A stretch of 64,000 bases of DNA from Nitrospirota bacterium (GTDB lineage Bacteria; JACPQY01): the NCBI GenBank assembly GCA_016190245.1, contig JACPQY010000040.1, positions 30,574-94,573 of the forward strand. Reading direction: 5' to 3'. The notes under the pieces are model-generated. The model searched no databases, was not told the DNA's origin, and saw only the letters and a program-made list of their open reading frames with translations. Positions 51,273 through 59,855 of the stretch are shown one piece after another. Each line of letters opens with the position of its first letter. Positions within the stretch are counted from its first letter, which is position 1. The position numbers were made by a program, and so were the translations under genes.

Positions 51273-51668
51273 TCACGACGGCCGCTGGAGCAGCCGCCGG
51301 ACGCGGGCGAGCAACTCCCGCGGCTGGAAGGGCTTGACCACGTAGTCGTTGGCCCCGGACTCGAGGGCCCGCACGATGTGGCTCTCGTTGGAATCCGCGG
51401 TGAGCATGATGATCGGGACGGACGCCCAATCCGGTTTTTTCCGGATGTGGGTAACGAGCTGGAAGCCGCTCAGGTACGGCAGCATCACGTCCAGAATGAC
51501 GAGGGCGGGGGGGGGGAGGGTATCCACGAGCGTCTGCGCGGCCCGACCGTCGTAGGCCACGTGGATGTCGTATCCCTCCCGGTGCAGAATGTGGCGGAGG
51601 AGGCCCGCCATATCCTCGTCATCCTCGGTGACGAGGATCGTGGGGCGGATCGCGGCGGAGGCGGGCAT
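51273..51668 (-). CDS. Single-domain response regulator (CheY/DivK-like)
   Basis: 131 residues, a receiver only: acidic pocket TEDDED near 14-19, phospho-Asp in LVILDVMLPYLSG (near 58), switch Thr/Ser in IIMLTAD, and Lys in YVVKPFQP. No output domain, so it acts by binding a partner, perhaps the HEAT protein 85 nt downstream or the Hpt relay. The ATG at 51668 is chosen because the upstream extension is low-complexity. TATCCT lies 8 nt before it. It is the first gene of the operon. Confidence 0.9.
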   Translation of the reverse strand: MPASAAIRPTILVTEDDEDMAGLLRHILHREGYDIHVAYDGRAAQTLVDTLPPPALVILDVMLPYLSGFQLVTHIRKKPDWASVPIIMLTADSNESHIVRALESGANDYVVKPFQPRELLARVRRLLQRPS

Positions 51669-51749
51669 GGGCCGATAGGATACACCACGAGGCGCGCCGG
51701 AGCACACCCCCCGGCACGGCTCACCGAATTCACCACCGAGTCCGCTCGC

Positions 51750-51778
51750 TTGACGCTCGTCTCGCGAGCGGCGATAAT
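51750..51778 (+). promoter_or_regulatory. Sigma-70 promoter of the propeller lipoprotein gene
   Basis: TTGACG (51750-51755), 17 bp, GATAAT (51773-51778). The predicted leader is about 42 nt, so this gene is not leaderless. It lies in the divergent gap with the response regulator. Confidence 0.6.
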
Positions 51779-51826
51779 ACATCGACTCGGTCGGCGGTTT
51801 GGTGGGGGTGTTCGGGGGTACTGAAC

Positions 51827-53116
51827 ATGAAGACAGCGCTAGGTAGGCCCCTCGCCGTGGCGATCTTGATCTGGCTCGGCGGTTGCGGGGAGGAAGACAA
51901 GAAGGAAAGCGTCTCGGTCAACAACGACGAGACGGAACTGGCCGAGAGGCTGAGCCGGACGGACGTTGACGTCCCGATCGAGGAGGCGGCCCTGCCGGCC
52001 GCCCCCGGCAGGCGGGCCGAGAAGGATGACGAGGGCGTGGAGGCTGAGAAGGCCGAGAAGAAGCCGGAGGGCATCAAGCTGACGTTGGTGGCCGAGGTCG
52101 CCTCCCCATTCGTGGGCGGCCAGACGCTCCAGGCCACAAGCGTGAGGCTCACCGGGAACTACGCGCTGGTCAGCTACAACGTGCAGGGGGAGAAGTTTTC
52201 AGGCGCGGTTGATGTGATCGACATCCAGGATCCTGCGAAGCCGACGCTCGTTTCCCAGGCCCTCTTCTCGGACACCGACGTCAGTTCCGTGACCACGAAG
52301 GGAGAGCAGGTCTTCGCCGCGGGCGCCACGTCCGACCCCGGTTCTTCGACGCAGGCGGTCCTGCAGGCGCTCTCGATCAAGAAAGGCAAGCTCGGGCTGG
52401 AGGGCCTGACGCGCCTTTCCCTTTCCAGCTTCGCGGGCACGGCCGTTGCCGCCAGTGGCGATCGCGTGTACGCCACGTCCGGGGACAAAGGCGCGCTGTT
52501 TTCCTTTGACCGGAGCATGCTGGAACTGGTCAAGCAGCTCGATCTCTCCGATGCGCGGTGGGTGGCGGTGGCCGGGGATGAAGTGGCCGTTCTCCAAGGG
52601 ACCGTGGGGCAGCTTTCGATGGTGGACAAGAAATCGCTTTCGCTATCGAGGGAGCTGGACTTCAAGGGGGCTGACGTCTCTCAATCGAAGAATACCGTTG
52701 CCATCAAGGGTGGCAAGGCGTTCGTGGCGGCGGGGCCGTCGGGCGTGCAGGTGCTTGAACTGAAAACCGGCAAGCTCCTCGCGACGATCCCGGTTCCGGC
52801 GGTCAAGGACCTGGACCCGTCCGTCGTGGTGACGAACGCGGCGTCGGTTTATGGCAATCTTGTCTTCATCTCCAACGGCGAGGCGGGCGTCTACCTGGCC
52901 CAATCGCCCAAGTCCATCTCAAAGATGAAGTCCGAGGAAGCGCCGGAATTTCCGGCCCAGGGGAAGCTTCGCTTCAGCGCCCTCCAGTCGGTGAACCACG
53001 TCGAGTACAAGAAGAAGACCTTGATCGTGGCAGCGGGTTTGGGCGGAGTGAAAATCGTCAAGGTGGACAACACCTCGATCGAGGAGGAGGACGAGGAAGA
53101 GGAGGAGGACGACTAG
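51827..53116 (+). CDS. LVIVD-repeat/propeller-like lipoprotein
   Basis: 429 residues. Signal peptide with lipobox WLGGC (Cys20), an acidic charged linker (20-85), then repeated beta-propeller-type blades such as [36 protein letters not shown] and [16 protein letters not shown], resembling LVIVD repeats of secreted choice-of-anchor and OmpL47-like proteins. It ends in a striking run of acidic residues, [12 protein letters not shown]. The function is unknown; it is likely exposed at the outer membrane and may bind cations through the tail. Its stop codon overlaps the stop of the convergent AAA+ regulator. Confidence 0.85.
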   Translation: MKTALGRPLAVAILIWLGGCGEEDKKESVSVNNDETELAERLSRTDVDVPIEEAALPAAPGRRAEKDDEGVEAEKAEKKPEGIKLTLVAEVASPFVGGQTLQATSVRLTGNYALVSYNVQGEKFSGAVDVIDIQDPAKPTLVSQALFSDTDVSSVTTKGEQVFAAGATSDPGSSTQAVLQALSIKKGKLGLEGLTRLSLSSFAGTAVAASGDRVYATSGDKGALFSFDRSMLELVKQLDLSDARWVAVAGDEVAVLQGTVGQLSMVDKKSLSLSRELDFKGADVSQSKNTVAIKGGKAFVAAGPSGVQVLELKTGKLLATIPVPAVKDLDPSVVVTNAASVYGNLVFISNGEAGVYLAQSPKSISKMKSEEAPEFPAQGKLRFSALQSVNHVEYKKKTLIVAAGLGGVKIVKVDNTSIEEEDEEEEEDD

Positions 53117-54129
53117 CCCGGCCCGCCGGCTTTGGCGGCCTGCGCCGGTTCCACGGATCCGTTTGCCGCACCCTCACCGGCCAGTTTGAGCCCCCGCAGC
53201 CTGGCGTAGAGCGTCGAGCGATCGATTCCCAGCAACTCCGCGGCCTTGGACTTGTTCTGTCCCGTGATCTCGAGGGCCTTCAGGATGTGGCGGCGCTCGA
53301 TCTCGGCGAGAGTGGCGAACTGCGAGGGGTCGGGCTCTTCGTGGAGGTGGGACGTGCCGATCCCGATGGAAATCGGCAGATGTTCGAGCCAGATGATGTC
53401 CGAGTCGCAGAGGATCATCGCGCGCTTGATCATGGTGCGAAGCTCCCGAACGTTCCCCTTGAAGGGGTAGCGGGACAGGAAGGTCATCGCCGTGCGCGAG
53501 AGCCCCTTCACGCCGCGGCCCAACTCCGCGTTCATCTCTCGGACGAAGTGCTCGCACAGGAGCGGAATGTCTTCCGGCCGCTCGCGCAAAGGGGGAAGAA
53601 CGACGGTGATTTCGTTTAGCCGGTAGTAAAGGTCCTCCCGGAACTTTCCTTCGGACACGGCCGCTTCCAGTTCGCGATTTGTTGCGGCGAGCACGCGGAC
53701 GTCCACCGGGACGGGATTCATGCCGCCTACTCGGTCCACAACCCGGTCCTCCAGCGATCGAAGGAGCTTCGCCTGGGCAGCGGGGGACATCTCCCCGATC
53801 TCGTTGAGGAAGATCGTCCCGCCATGCGCCTGCTCGAAGCGCCCTATGCGCTGGTTCTTCGCGTCGGTAAACGCGCCCTTCTCGTGCCCGAACAACTCGC
53901 TCTCGGCCAGCGTGTCTGGGATCGCGGCGCAGTTCACCGCCACGAAGGGCCCCTCGCGGCGGGGGCTGGCCCGATGGACAAGCCGGGCCACGTGATCCTT
54001 GCCCACGCCCGTTTCTCCCATGAGAAGGATCGTCGCATTGGTGGCGGCGGAGCGCTTGAGGACATCGAGGATGTGCCTGGCCTTGGGGCTCTGTGTGATG
54101 AACTCATCGAAGATGCCGGTGGGGGACAT
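53113..54129 (-). CDS. Sigma-54-type AAA+ regulator without receiver; unusual GAFTDA and Walker B Asn
   Basis: About 338 residues from the ATG at 54129: a short N-terminus ([15 protein letters not shown]), an AAA+ domain with Walker A GETGVGKD, a loop reading GAFTDA where sigma-54 activators have GAFTGA, Walker [11 protein letters not shown] with Asn for the usual Asp, the R-finger segment [12 protein letters not shown], and a C-terminal Fis helix-turn-helix ([19 protein letters not shown]). The Gly-to-Asp and Asp-to-Asn changes may alter sigma-54 contact and ATP hydrolysis. There is no sensor domain, so control is by level or a partner. The start is favoured over 54168 because an extended -10 (TGC-TATCAT, 54139-54147) lies between them. 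Confidence 0.88.
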   Translation of the reverse strand: MSPTGIFDEFITQSPKARHILDVLKRSAATNATILLMGETGVGKDHVARLVHRASPRREGPFVAVNCAAIPDTLAESELFGHEKGAFTDAKNQRIGRFEQAHGGTIFLNEIGEMSPAAQAKLLRSLEDRVVDRVGGMNPVPVDVRVLAATNRELEAAVSEGKFREDLYYRLNEITVVLPPLRERPEDIPLLCEHFVREMNAELGRGVKGLSRTAMTFLSRYPFKGNVRELRTMIKRAMILCDSDIIWLEHLPISIGIGTSHLHEEPDPSQFATLAEIERRHILKALEITGQNKSKAAELLGIDRSTLYARLRGLKLAGEGAANGSVEPAQAAKAGGPG

Positions 54130-54276
54130 GCCGCTCGGATGATAGCAGAAAATCCGGCGTGGCCGCATGATGGTGGGCGTCCTACTGTGGCGGCACGCCG
54201 GTCTCTCGGTGCTTCAGATCCTTTCCCGAACGAAATGGTTTGACATCGCGGCTCCTTTCGTGGACCCTAGCCCTCT

Positions 54277-55566
54277 GTGAACGCCTTCGCCTCTGAGGCG
54301 GTCTCCCACGCAGCGCGACCGGAGATCCCCCTCGCCATGTCCACGCCGTTCGTGTTGCTCCTCCTTGCCATCGCGTTCATCCCACTCTTCAAGAAACATT
54401 GGTGGGAGAAACACTACCCGATGGTGAGCCTCGTCCTGGGCCTCGTGAGTGTGGGCTACTACCTGGGCGTGCTCCATTACTATCACCGGCCGTGGCACAC
54501 TTTGGTCGAGTACTTCAGTTTCATCTGCCTGATCGGATCGCTCTTCGTGGTCTCGAGCGGCATCGAAATCGACATCGAGCGGAAGTCCACGCCCCTGGCC
54601 AACACGCTCCTCCTGGCCTTTGGCGCGATCATCTCCAACCTGCTGGGCACCACCGGCGCCTCGATGCTCCTCATCCGTTCCTTCCTGCGGCTGAACAAGT
54701 CCCGCATCAAGGGCTACCACGTGATCTTCTTCATCTTCGAGGTGAGCAACTGCGGCGGCGCGCTTACGCCCATCGGCGATCCGCCGCTGTTCCTGGGCTA
54801 TCTCAAGGGCATTCCCTTCGAGTGGGTGTTCCTGAACGTGTGGCCCATCTGGCTTCTGACCAATGCCATGATCCTGGGGCTGTTCTTCGTGATGGATACG
54901 ATGAACTACCGCAAGGTGAGTGGCTCGTTGCCTGATGTGCCTCACCGCTTCGTCTTCAGGGGCGCTCAGAACATCCTTTTCCTCGCGATCGTGCTGGGAT
55001 CGGTGTTCATGCCGACCCCGTATCGCGAGGTAGTCATGATCCTGATTTCCGTCGTGGCGTACAAGTTCGCCAACAAGGAGGCGCTCAAGGCCAACGACTT
55101 CAACTGGGAGCCGATTCGCGAGGTGGGGATCCTTTTCGCGGGGATCTTCGCCACGATGATGCCGGCACTGGACTGGCTGGAGCAGAACGCCTCCACACTC
55201 GGGGTCACGTCGCCGGGCCATTTCTTCTTTGCGACGGGCTCGCTTTCGAGCTTCCTGGACAACGCGCCGACCTACCTCAACTTCCTGAGCGCGGCCATGG
55301 GCCTGAAAGTTCCGGGCGTCGAGGAGAAAGAAGCCGTGCAGATGCTCCTCGCCCAGTTTCCGGAGTACATCAAGGCCATCTCAATGGGGGCGGTGTTCTT
55401 CGGGGCCAACACGTACATCGGCAACGCGCCCAATTTCATGGTGAAGACGATCTCCGAGCAGTCCGGCGTGCCGACGGCGAGTTTCCTGGGCTACATGTTC
55501 AAGTACTCGATCCCTATCCTGATCCCGATCTTCGTCGTGGACTGGTGGATCTTCTTCAGGACGTGA
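54277..55566 (+). CDS. NhaD-like sodium/proton antiporter (ion-transporter superfamily)
   Basis: About 430 residues with 10-12 predicted membrane helices. Signatures are EVSNCGGALTPIGDPPLFLGY in the first half and SLSSFLDNAPTYLNF plus GANTYIGNAPNFMVK in the second, giving the two inverted hairpins of NhaD/ArsB/citrate-type carriers. The Asn/Asp-Pro motifs fit Na+/H+ exchange; an organic-anion carrier is an alternative. The GTG at 54277 gives a longer head; ATG 54337 is a possible start. TTGACA at 54240-54245 upstream marks a possible promoter, but its -10 is weak. Confidence 0.85.
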   Translation: MNAFASEAVSHAARPEIPLAMSTPFVLLLLAIAFIPLFKKHWWEKHYPMVSLVLGLVSVGYYLGVLHYYHRPWHTLVEYFSFICLIGSLFVVSSGIEIDIERKSTPLANTLLLAFGAIISNLLGTTGASMLLIRSFLRLNKSRIKGYHVIFFIFEVSNCGGALTPIGDPPLFLGYLKGIPFEWVFLNVWPIWLLTNAMILGLFFVMDTMNYRKVSGSLPDVPHRFVFRGAQNILFLAIVLGSVFMPTPYREVVMILISVVAYKFANKEALKANDFNWEPIREVGILFAGIFATMMPALDWLEQNASTLGVTSPGHFFFATGSLSSFLDNAPTYLNFLSAAMGLKVPGVEEKEAVQMLLAQFPEYIKAISMGAVFFGANTYIGNAPNFMVKTISEQSGVPTASFLGYMFKYSIPILIPIFVVDWWIFFRT

Positions 55567-55579
55567 GATTCTCAACTCG

Positions 55580-55785
55580 GTCAGAGATCGCTTCGCTTGC
55601 TACCCTGCGACTTTGCTCCGCGACCCGTTCTCCGTAGCAGTAGTCTGCTACTGCGAAGGGTGAAAGCGCTACGCATAGCAGAGAGCGCTGCGTAGCACGA
55701 GTCGCTCGCAATGACTCTCAGCCGTCATCGCGAGGCAGTCCGCCGAACGGCGGAGCCGTGGCAGTCCCGCGCTGCTTGGTGTGTG
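55580..55785. repeat. Cluster of intergenic palindromes
   Basis: Most of the 223 bp between the antiporter and holB. It contains GTAGCAG-TAGT-CTGCTAC (55634-55651, again starting with GTAG), TCCGCCG-AA-CGGCGGA (55739-55754), and GAGTCGCTCGCAATGACTC / GTCATCGCGAGGCAGTCCGC units of the kind scattered in many environmental genomes. No coding sequence is evident. Confidence 0.7.
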
Positions 55786-55789
55786 CGCT

Positions 55790-56749
55790 TCAAGACGGTT
55801 TGATCGCCTCGCGCGCCTCGTAGATCAGTCGCTCCAGCAGCAGCTTCCGGTTGGCGTTGACGTCCAGGGTCTTGACTGCCCTCAGGGCCGTTTCAGTAAG
55901 GCACAGCCACTGGGCGGGAGAATACGGGGATTTCTCGGACAGGCTCTTTGCGAGCGCGGCGTTGAAGGCATCGGTCAGCAGTTGGAGTCGCTCAGGAAAC
56001 TCTTCCTTGGGTTTTTCGTACTTGGCCGCGAACTGCAGCGCGGGACCGCCGCCCTCGCGGATGGCGTTCCAGAATTCCCGGAGGAAGTCCTTGGCCTTCC
56101 CCGCCTTGAACGCCCGCGCGTAGCGGGCGGCCTTCTCGGGCCTTCCGTGACTGTAGGAGAGAACCCGCCTGAGGTCGTCCGGTTCGAGGCCGCCGAGACG
56201 CGGATCTTCGCGCAGGCGCGACTCGGGCCACGGGGCAAAGGGGACGATCCAGCAGCGGGAGAGGACGGTGGCCGGCAGGCCCCTGTGCGAATCCGCGAGG
56301 AGGATGAAGGTCGCGCGTTCGGGTGGTTCTTCCAGTGTCTTGAGCAGGGCGTTGGCGGCCCGGAGCAGGATGCTGGCGGCGCGGGCGAGGATGATGACCT
56401 TGTGACGTCCCGTCAGAAGGGAGAGTCGCGCGCCCTGGATGGCGCCCCGCACCTGATCGATGGTGAGATGGTCGGGGTGGTCTTCCTCGGGCTGGATCGT
56501 CACGAGGTCCGGGAAGGTGCCGGCGGTGATCTGAAGGCACGCCGGACAGGGGGCCTCCTCTGCGGAACAGGGCTCGCTCGGGCTGCGTGAGGTCGTGCGA
56601 TGGCAATTGAGCGCCCGCGTGAACCACCGAGCGGCCTCGCGCTTCCCGCAGCCGTCCGGCCCTACAAACAGGAGGGCGGGTGGGTGCGCGCCTGAATGGA
56701 GAATCGAACTGAGCCGCTCGCGGGCGGGCCCGGGCAGGAGGGCCGACAC
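55790..56749 (-). CDS. holB: DNA polymerase III delta' subunit
   Basis: 319-residue clamp-loader subunit of the AAA+ family. Walker-A-like GPDGCGKREAARWF near 30-43, a Cys-containing zinc module (Cys49, then CxxAxxEEAPCPAC), the sensor-1 helix region ANALLKTLEEPPERATFILLAD, and the SRC motif VLSRCWIV near 165. The GTG start is 2 nt after the yaaR stop. The yaaR-holB neighbourhood is best known from Firmicutes. Length is normal. Confidence 0.93.
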   Translation of the reverse strand: MSALLPGPARERLSSILHSGAHPPALLFVGPDGCGKREAARWFTRALNCHRTTSRSPSEPCSAEEAPCPACLQITAGTFPDLVTIQPEEDHPDHLTIDQVRGAIQGARLSLLTGRHKVIILARAASILLRAANALLKTLEEPPERATFILLADSHRGLPATVLSRCWIVPFAPWPESRLREDPRLGGLEPDDLRRVLSYSHGRPEKAARYARAFKAGKAKDFLREFWNAIREGGGPALQFAAKYEKPKEEFPERLQLLTDAFNAALAKSLSEKSPYSPAQWLCLTETALRAVKTLDVNANRKLLLERLIYEAREAIKPS

Positions 56750-56751
56750 GA

Positions 56752-57213
56752 TCAGGAGTAGAGATCCAGGAGCAGGCCCCGGATCTCATCAATCTTCTGA
56801 ACCACCCTCAGAACACCGGCCTGCCCTTCCATGGCGATGCGCGTCAACTCCTCCAGTTCGGTGTTCACGGTGTCGATCACCTTCATGGTCTGAACCACGC
56901 CCTTGCCGCGAACGGTGTACAGCCGCTTGGCGATCATCTCGACAAAATCCTTGACCCGGCTCTTGTACTCGCTGACGGTGCCCTGGTTGATGTCCTTGCG
57001 CAGGCCGTCGGCCGCGACGTCGATCTCCTTCATCTTCTGCTGGAGATCCTGGCGCAATTCCTGATCCTGGGCCTGGTTGAAGAGATCGGTGAACGACTCA
57101 CCGCTGCCGCTCTGCTCCACGCGCGCCCGGGTTGTGAGCGGCGCCGTGCTTCCGCGCCGGACTTTCCCAACCTCCACGGGGGCGAGTATACGGGAAATCG
57201 GCGATTGTGTCAT
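56752..57213 (-). CDS. YaaR-family (DUF327) protein
   Basis: 153 residues. A disordered N-terminus with Ser/Thr is followed by a helical domain with VSEYKSRVKDFVEMIAKRLY and GKGVVQTMKVIDTVNTELEE, matching the DUF327/YaaR pattern. The function is unestablished. It is coupled to holB with a 2 nt gap, as in the Bacillus tmk-yaaQ-yaaR-holB cluster. The ATG at 57213 was chosen; the upstream extension runs into the SDR promoter. Confidence 0.85.
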   Translation of the reverse strand: MTQSPISRILAPVEVGKVRRGSTAPLTTRARVEQSGSGESFTDLFNQAQDQELRQDLQQKMKEIDVAADGLRKDINQGTVSEYKSRVKDFVEMIAKRLYTVRGKGVVQTMKVIDTVNTELEELTRIAMEGQAGVLRVVQKIDEIRGLLLDLYS

Positions 57214-57235
57214 AGCGGCGTCGTGCGGAAGGGCC

Positions 57236-57264
57236 TTGAAATGGAGACTCGGGCGGGCTAGGAT
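57236..57264 (+). promoter_or_regulatory. Sigma-70 promoter of the SDR gene, leaderless geometry
   Basis: TTGAAA (57236-57241), 17 bp, TAGGAT (57259-57264), 7 nt to the ATG at 57272. No Shine-Dalgarno sequence. Confidence 0.68.
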
Positions 57265-57271
57265 CGCGCGC

Positions 57272-58090
57272 ATGAAACTCAAAGGGCAGGTGGCGATCAT
57301 CACCGGGGCGAGCCGGGGGATCGGGAAGGCCCTCGCGCTCCGGTTCGCGCGCGAAGGGGCCAAGGTGGTCGTCAGCAGCAAGACCGACGAACCCGACAAG
57401 AAGCTTCCGGGGACGATCCACGAAACCGTGAGGGAGATCCGTGAAGGCGGTGGTGAGGCCCTGGCCGTGAAGGTGGACGTGCGCGACGAGAATCAGGTCG
57501 AGGACATGGTCCGCCGGACGGTCGAGACCTTCGGCCGGATCGACATCCTCGTAAACAACGCTGGCGCGATCTCGCTCACGGATGTGCTCAACACACCGAT
57601 GAAGAAGTTTGACCTGGTGATGGGCGTGAACGCGCGCGCGGCGTATGCGTGCAGCCGGGCCGTCCTCCCGCACATGATCGAGCGCCGCTACGGTCACATC
57701 CTGATGATGTCGCCGCCCATGGCGGGCGACCGCGCGCCGGGAAAGACGGCCTACATGCTCTCGAAATTCGGGATGACCTTCATCGCCCAGTCGCTGGCCG
57801 AGGAGATGCGGTCGAACAACATCGCCGTGAACGCCTTGTGGCCGGTGACGATGATCGAGTCCCAGGCTGTGATGCACTTCTGGCCGGACTCGCGTGAGCA
57901 GTGGAGGAAGCCGGAGATCATGTGCGACGCCGCGATGCTGATTGTGACTCGGAATCCGTCCGATCTGACCGGCCGCGCGCTCCTGGACGAGGATGTGCTT
58001 CGCGAGGCCGGGGTCACCGACTTCTCGAAGTACGCGGTTGTTCCGGGCACGAACCCCGAGCCGATCTCGAAGCTGCTGGCCGCGAGCTGA
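57272..58090 (+). CDS. HSDL2-like short-chain dehydrogenase
   Basis: 272-residue classical SDR with cofactor motif TGASRGIGKALALRFAREG (10-28), NNAG (near 93), and an active site around the YxxxK-like AYMLSKFG (Tyr and Lys present), but the usual catalytic Ser is replaced in the strand HILMMSPPMAG, as seen in hydroxysteroid-dehydrogenase-like 2 (HSDL2) proteins. VVSSKTDEPDKKLPGTIHE is also HSDL2-like. Substrate unknown; lipid-related in eukaryotes. Divergent from yaaR by 58 bp. Confidence 0.9.
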   Translation: MKLKGQVAIITGASRGIGKALALRFAREGAKVVVSSKTDEPDKKLPGTIHETVREIREGGGEALAVKVDVRDENQVEDMVRRTVETFGRIDILVNNAGAISLTDVLNTPMKKFDLVMGVNARAAYACSRAVLPHMIERRYGHILMMSPPMAGDRAPGKTAYMLSKFGMTFIAQSLAEEMRSNNIAVNALWPVTMIESQAVMHFWPDSREQWRKPEIMCDAAMLIVTRNPSDLTGRALLDEDVLREAGVTDFSKYAVVPGTNPEPISKLLAAS

Positions 58091-58126
58091 CCGATCCCAA
58101 GGATCTTAACGAGCCGAGCGCAGCGA

Positions 58127-58262
58127 CGCGGGCTGCCTGCCCGCCGAAGTCCGTCCGCCGTGGCGGACTGGACAGGCGGGAAGCCCGCGACTACCGGCGA
58201 CGGGAATCCGAGGTAGGCGCACCCGTGGAACGGGGCACAGCAGGCTTTCAGCCTGCGGGCCT
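58127..58262. repeat. Dispersed GTAG palindrome, copy C, with nested second palindrome
   Basis: CGCGGGCTG is interrupted by about 46 bp (CCTGCCCGCCGAAGTCCGTC ... GACAGGCGGG) and resumes as AAGCCCGCGACTACC, then GGGAATCCGAGGTAGGCGCA and an AGGCTTTCAGCCT hairpin. It is inverted relative to copy A and nearly identical to it. Confidence 0.85.
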
Positions 58263-58310
58263 CTCAGGGCGCACCCCGGCTCTACTCACCTCTCCTGCTC
58301 GGCGGACCGG

Positions 58311-58339
58311 TTGCACCTGCCGGGTGCCGCGGGTATAGT
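58311..58339 (+). promoter_or_regulatory. Sigma-70 promoter of the 58.3 kb secreted-protein gene, leaderless geometry
   Basis: TTGCAC (58311-58316), 17 bp, TATAGT (58334-58339), 6 nt to the GTG start at 58346. Confidence 0.65.
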
Positions 58340-58345
58340 CGGGTC

Positions 58346-59815
58346 GTGCTCGGGAGACGTCGTGGCGGGGCGATCTTTTGTGCGTTGCTCCTCTCCGCTG
58401 CCGCGACTGCCGAAGCCCCGGCAGCCGGGTCGCCGCCACGCAGCGTCTGGCGGGCGATCCTTCCCTTGGGCGGTGCAGGGGCCACGCCGAACGTCGAGCG
58501 TGCCTTCGAGGTGATGTCCCAACTCGCGGCCCCCCTCAAGAAATTCCTGTTCGTCGCGCGTTACGAACCGGACCTCGACAAGACCCTCGATCTCATCCTC
58601 CTCAACTCCACCAGTATGGATCTGGAGGGGCTGTACGCACGCAAGGACATCCCGTGGGTGGAGGACGCGGACGGGCGCAGGAGATTCCGATTCAGTGGCG
58701 GTGTCGAGGCTGAAGCGTACCGGCTGGCCTTCGCGCGGGAGGCCGTTCCCCTCCTGAAGTTCGGCGACACGGAGGCCGAGTTCTCGATCCAGCCGGTCAA
58801 GCAGGAAGATCCCGATGACATTTTCCTCATCCGATACCGGCAGTCGTGGTACATGGGGCCGCTCAGTACGGAGTCGCTCGGCGCGATCCACCGCGAGTGG
58901 CTCAGGTTCCTGGACGTGTCGGATGTGGAGGTATCGGATCCGGCGGCGGCGGACGCGTTCATCCGGGGGCAATTTGTCGCCAGTTTCCCGAACCTCTCCG
59001 CGGCGGCGGGCGAGTTGATCAAGGTGGACAGTGTGGTCGAGCCGGCCTCTGCTCCCGATGGCACGAGGCTCACGCGCGTGCGGCTGGCGCTCCGGTTCGA
59101 TGAGGAGACGCTCAAGCGCAAGTACCCGCACTTTCTCAAGGCCCACCGCGCGCTATCGGCCTCGAACATGAGAGTCACCACGGTGGATGGAGAGGGTCGG
59201 CCGATCGTCGAGTTCCAGGCGGGGGGCGGGGTGACGCGCCTCACGCTGCTCACGCGGGGAGGGCGCGTGTTCCCGATGGGGGAAGACGGCCAGGCGGCCG
59301 CGAGCGAAGGCGAGTACCTGGATGAGCTCTCGCACAGGCCCCATGCCGTGGCGATGGGGGCTTGGATCAAGATCCTCGGGATGGGCTTCGGGATGGACGG
59401 GCTTCGCTACGACGTGGCGTGGGAGGAGCAAAAGCGGCACGGACACCTCGCGGCGGTGCCCCGGCCGATCCTGCCGCCGGTCATCCGGCAACTTTTCGGC
59501 CCGTTCATCCGCCCGTACTACGAAGCGATGTATCGGGGGAACGGCGGGAAGGGGATCGAGTTCGAGGGCTATTTCCGTCCCGCGGGGGGGGGGAACGGCG
59601 GCCACGTCCTCACGCACGCGGTGGAGATCCCCCTGCAGGATTCGACGCTGTTCTCGTATTTTTTCAAGATCGGGAACCGGTTCCGCCGGTCGCTGCCGGA
59701 GGAGGGGAAGGCCGAGTTCCTGTCGATCGTGGACCGGTTGACCGGGGCGCTGCGCGCGGACTTCGAGAGGGCTCGCGACTGCTACCGTCGGACGCAAGCC
59801 CTGATCTGCGCGTAG
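58346..59815 (+). CDS. Secreted protein of unknown function
   Basis: 489 residues with a signal peptide (GRRRGGAIFCALLLSAAATAEA). I do not recognise a family. It is an alpha/beta protein with no repeats. It contains LKKFLFVARYEPDLDKTLDLIL near the start, strands such as WYMGPLSTESLG and RVRLALRFDEETLKRKYPHFL, a Gly-rich loop near 420 (GGKGIEFEGYFRPAGGG) and a helical tail with two Cys (RDCYRRTQALICA) that could form a disulphide. GTG start directly after a promoter. It is followed by pcm at 40 nt. Confidence 0.8.
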   Translation: MLGRRRGGAIFCALLLSAAATAEAPAAGSPPRSVWRAILPLGGAGATPNVERAFEVMSQLAAPLKKFLFVARYEPDLDKTLDLILLNSTSMDLEGLYARKDIPWVEDADGRRRFRFSGGVEAEAYRLAFAREAVPLLKFGDTEAEFSIQPVKQEDPDDIFLIRYRQSWYMGPLSTESLGAIHREWLRFLDVSDVEVSDPAAADAFIRGQFVASFPNLSAAAGELIKVDSVVEPASAPDGTRLTRVRLALRFDEETLKRKYPHFLKAHRALSASNMRVTTVDGEGRPIVEFQAGGGVTRLTLLTRGGRVFPMGEDGQAAASEGEYLDELSHRPHAVAMGAWIKILGMGFGMDGLRYDVAWEEQKRHGHLAAVPRPILPPVIRQLFGPFIRPYYEAMYRGNGGKGIEFEGYFRPAGGGNGGHVLTHAVEIPLQDSTLFSYFFKIGNRFRRSLPEEGKAEFLSIVDRLTGALRADFERARDCYRRTQALICA

Positions 59816-59855
59816 GGCTCTCGCGAGCTGAGGGTTTGGGGCCGGAGGCGGACAC

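Noticed and set aside
55580-55785. CRISPR array or small RNA gene in the repeat-rich gap
   Set aside because: The palindromes are heterogeneous, with no regular spacing and no cas genes or clear promoter.
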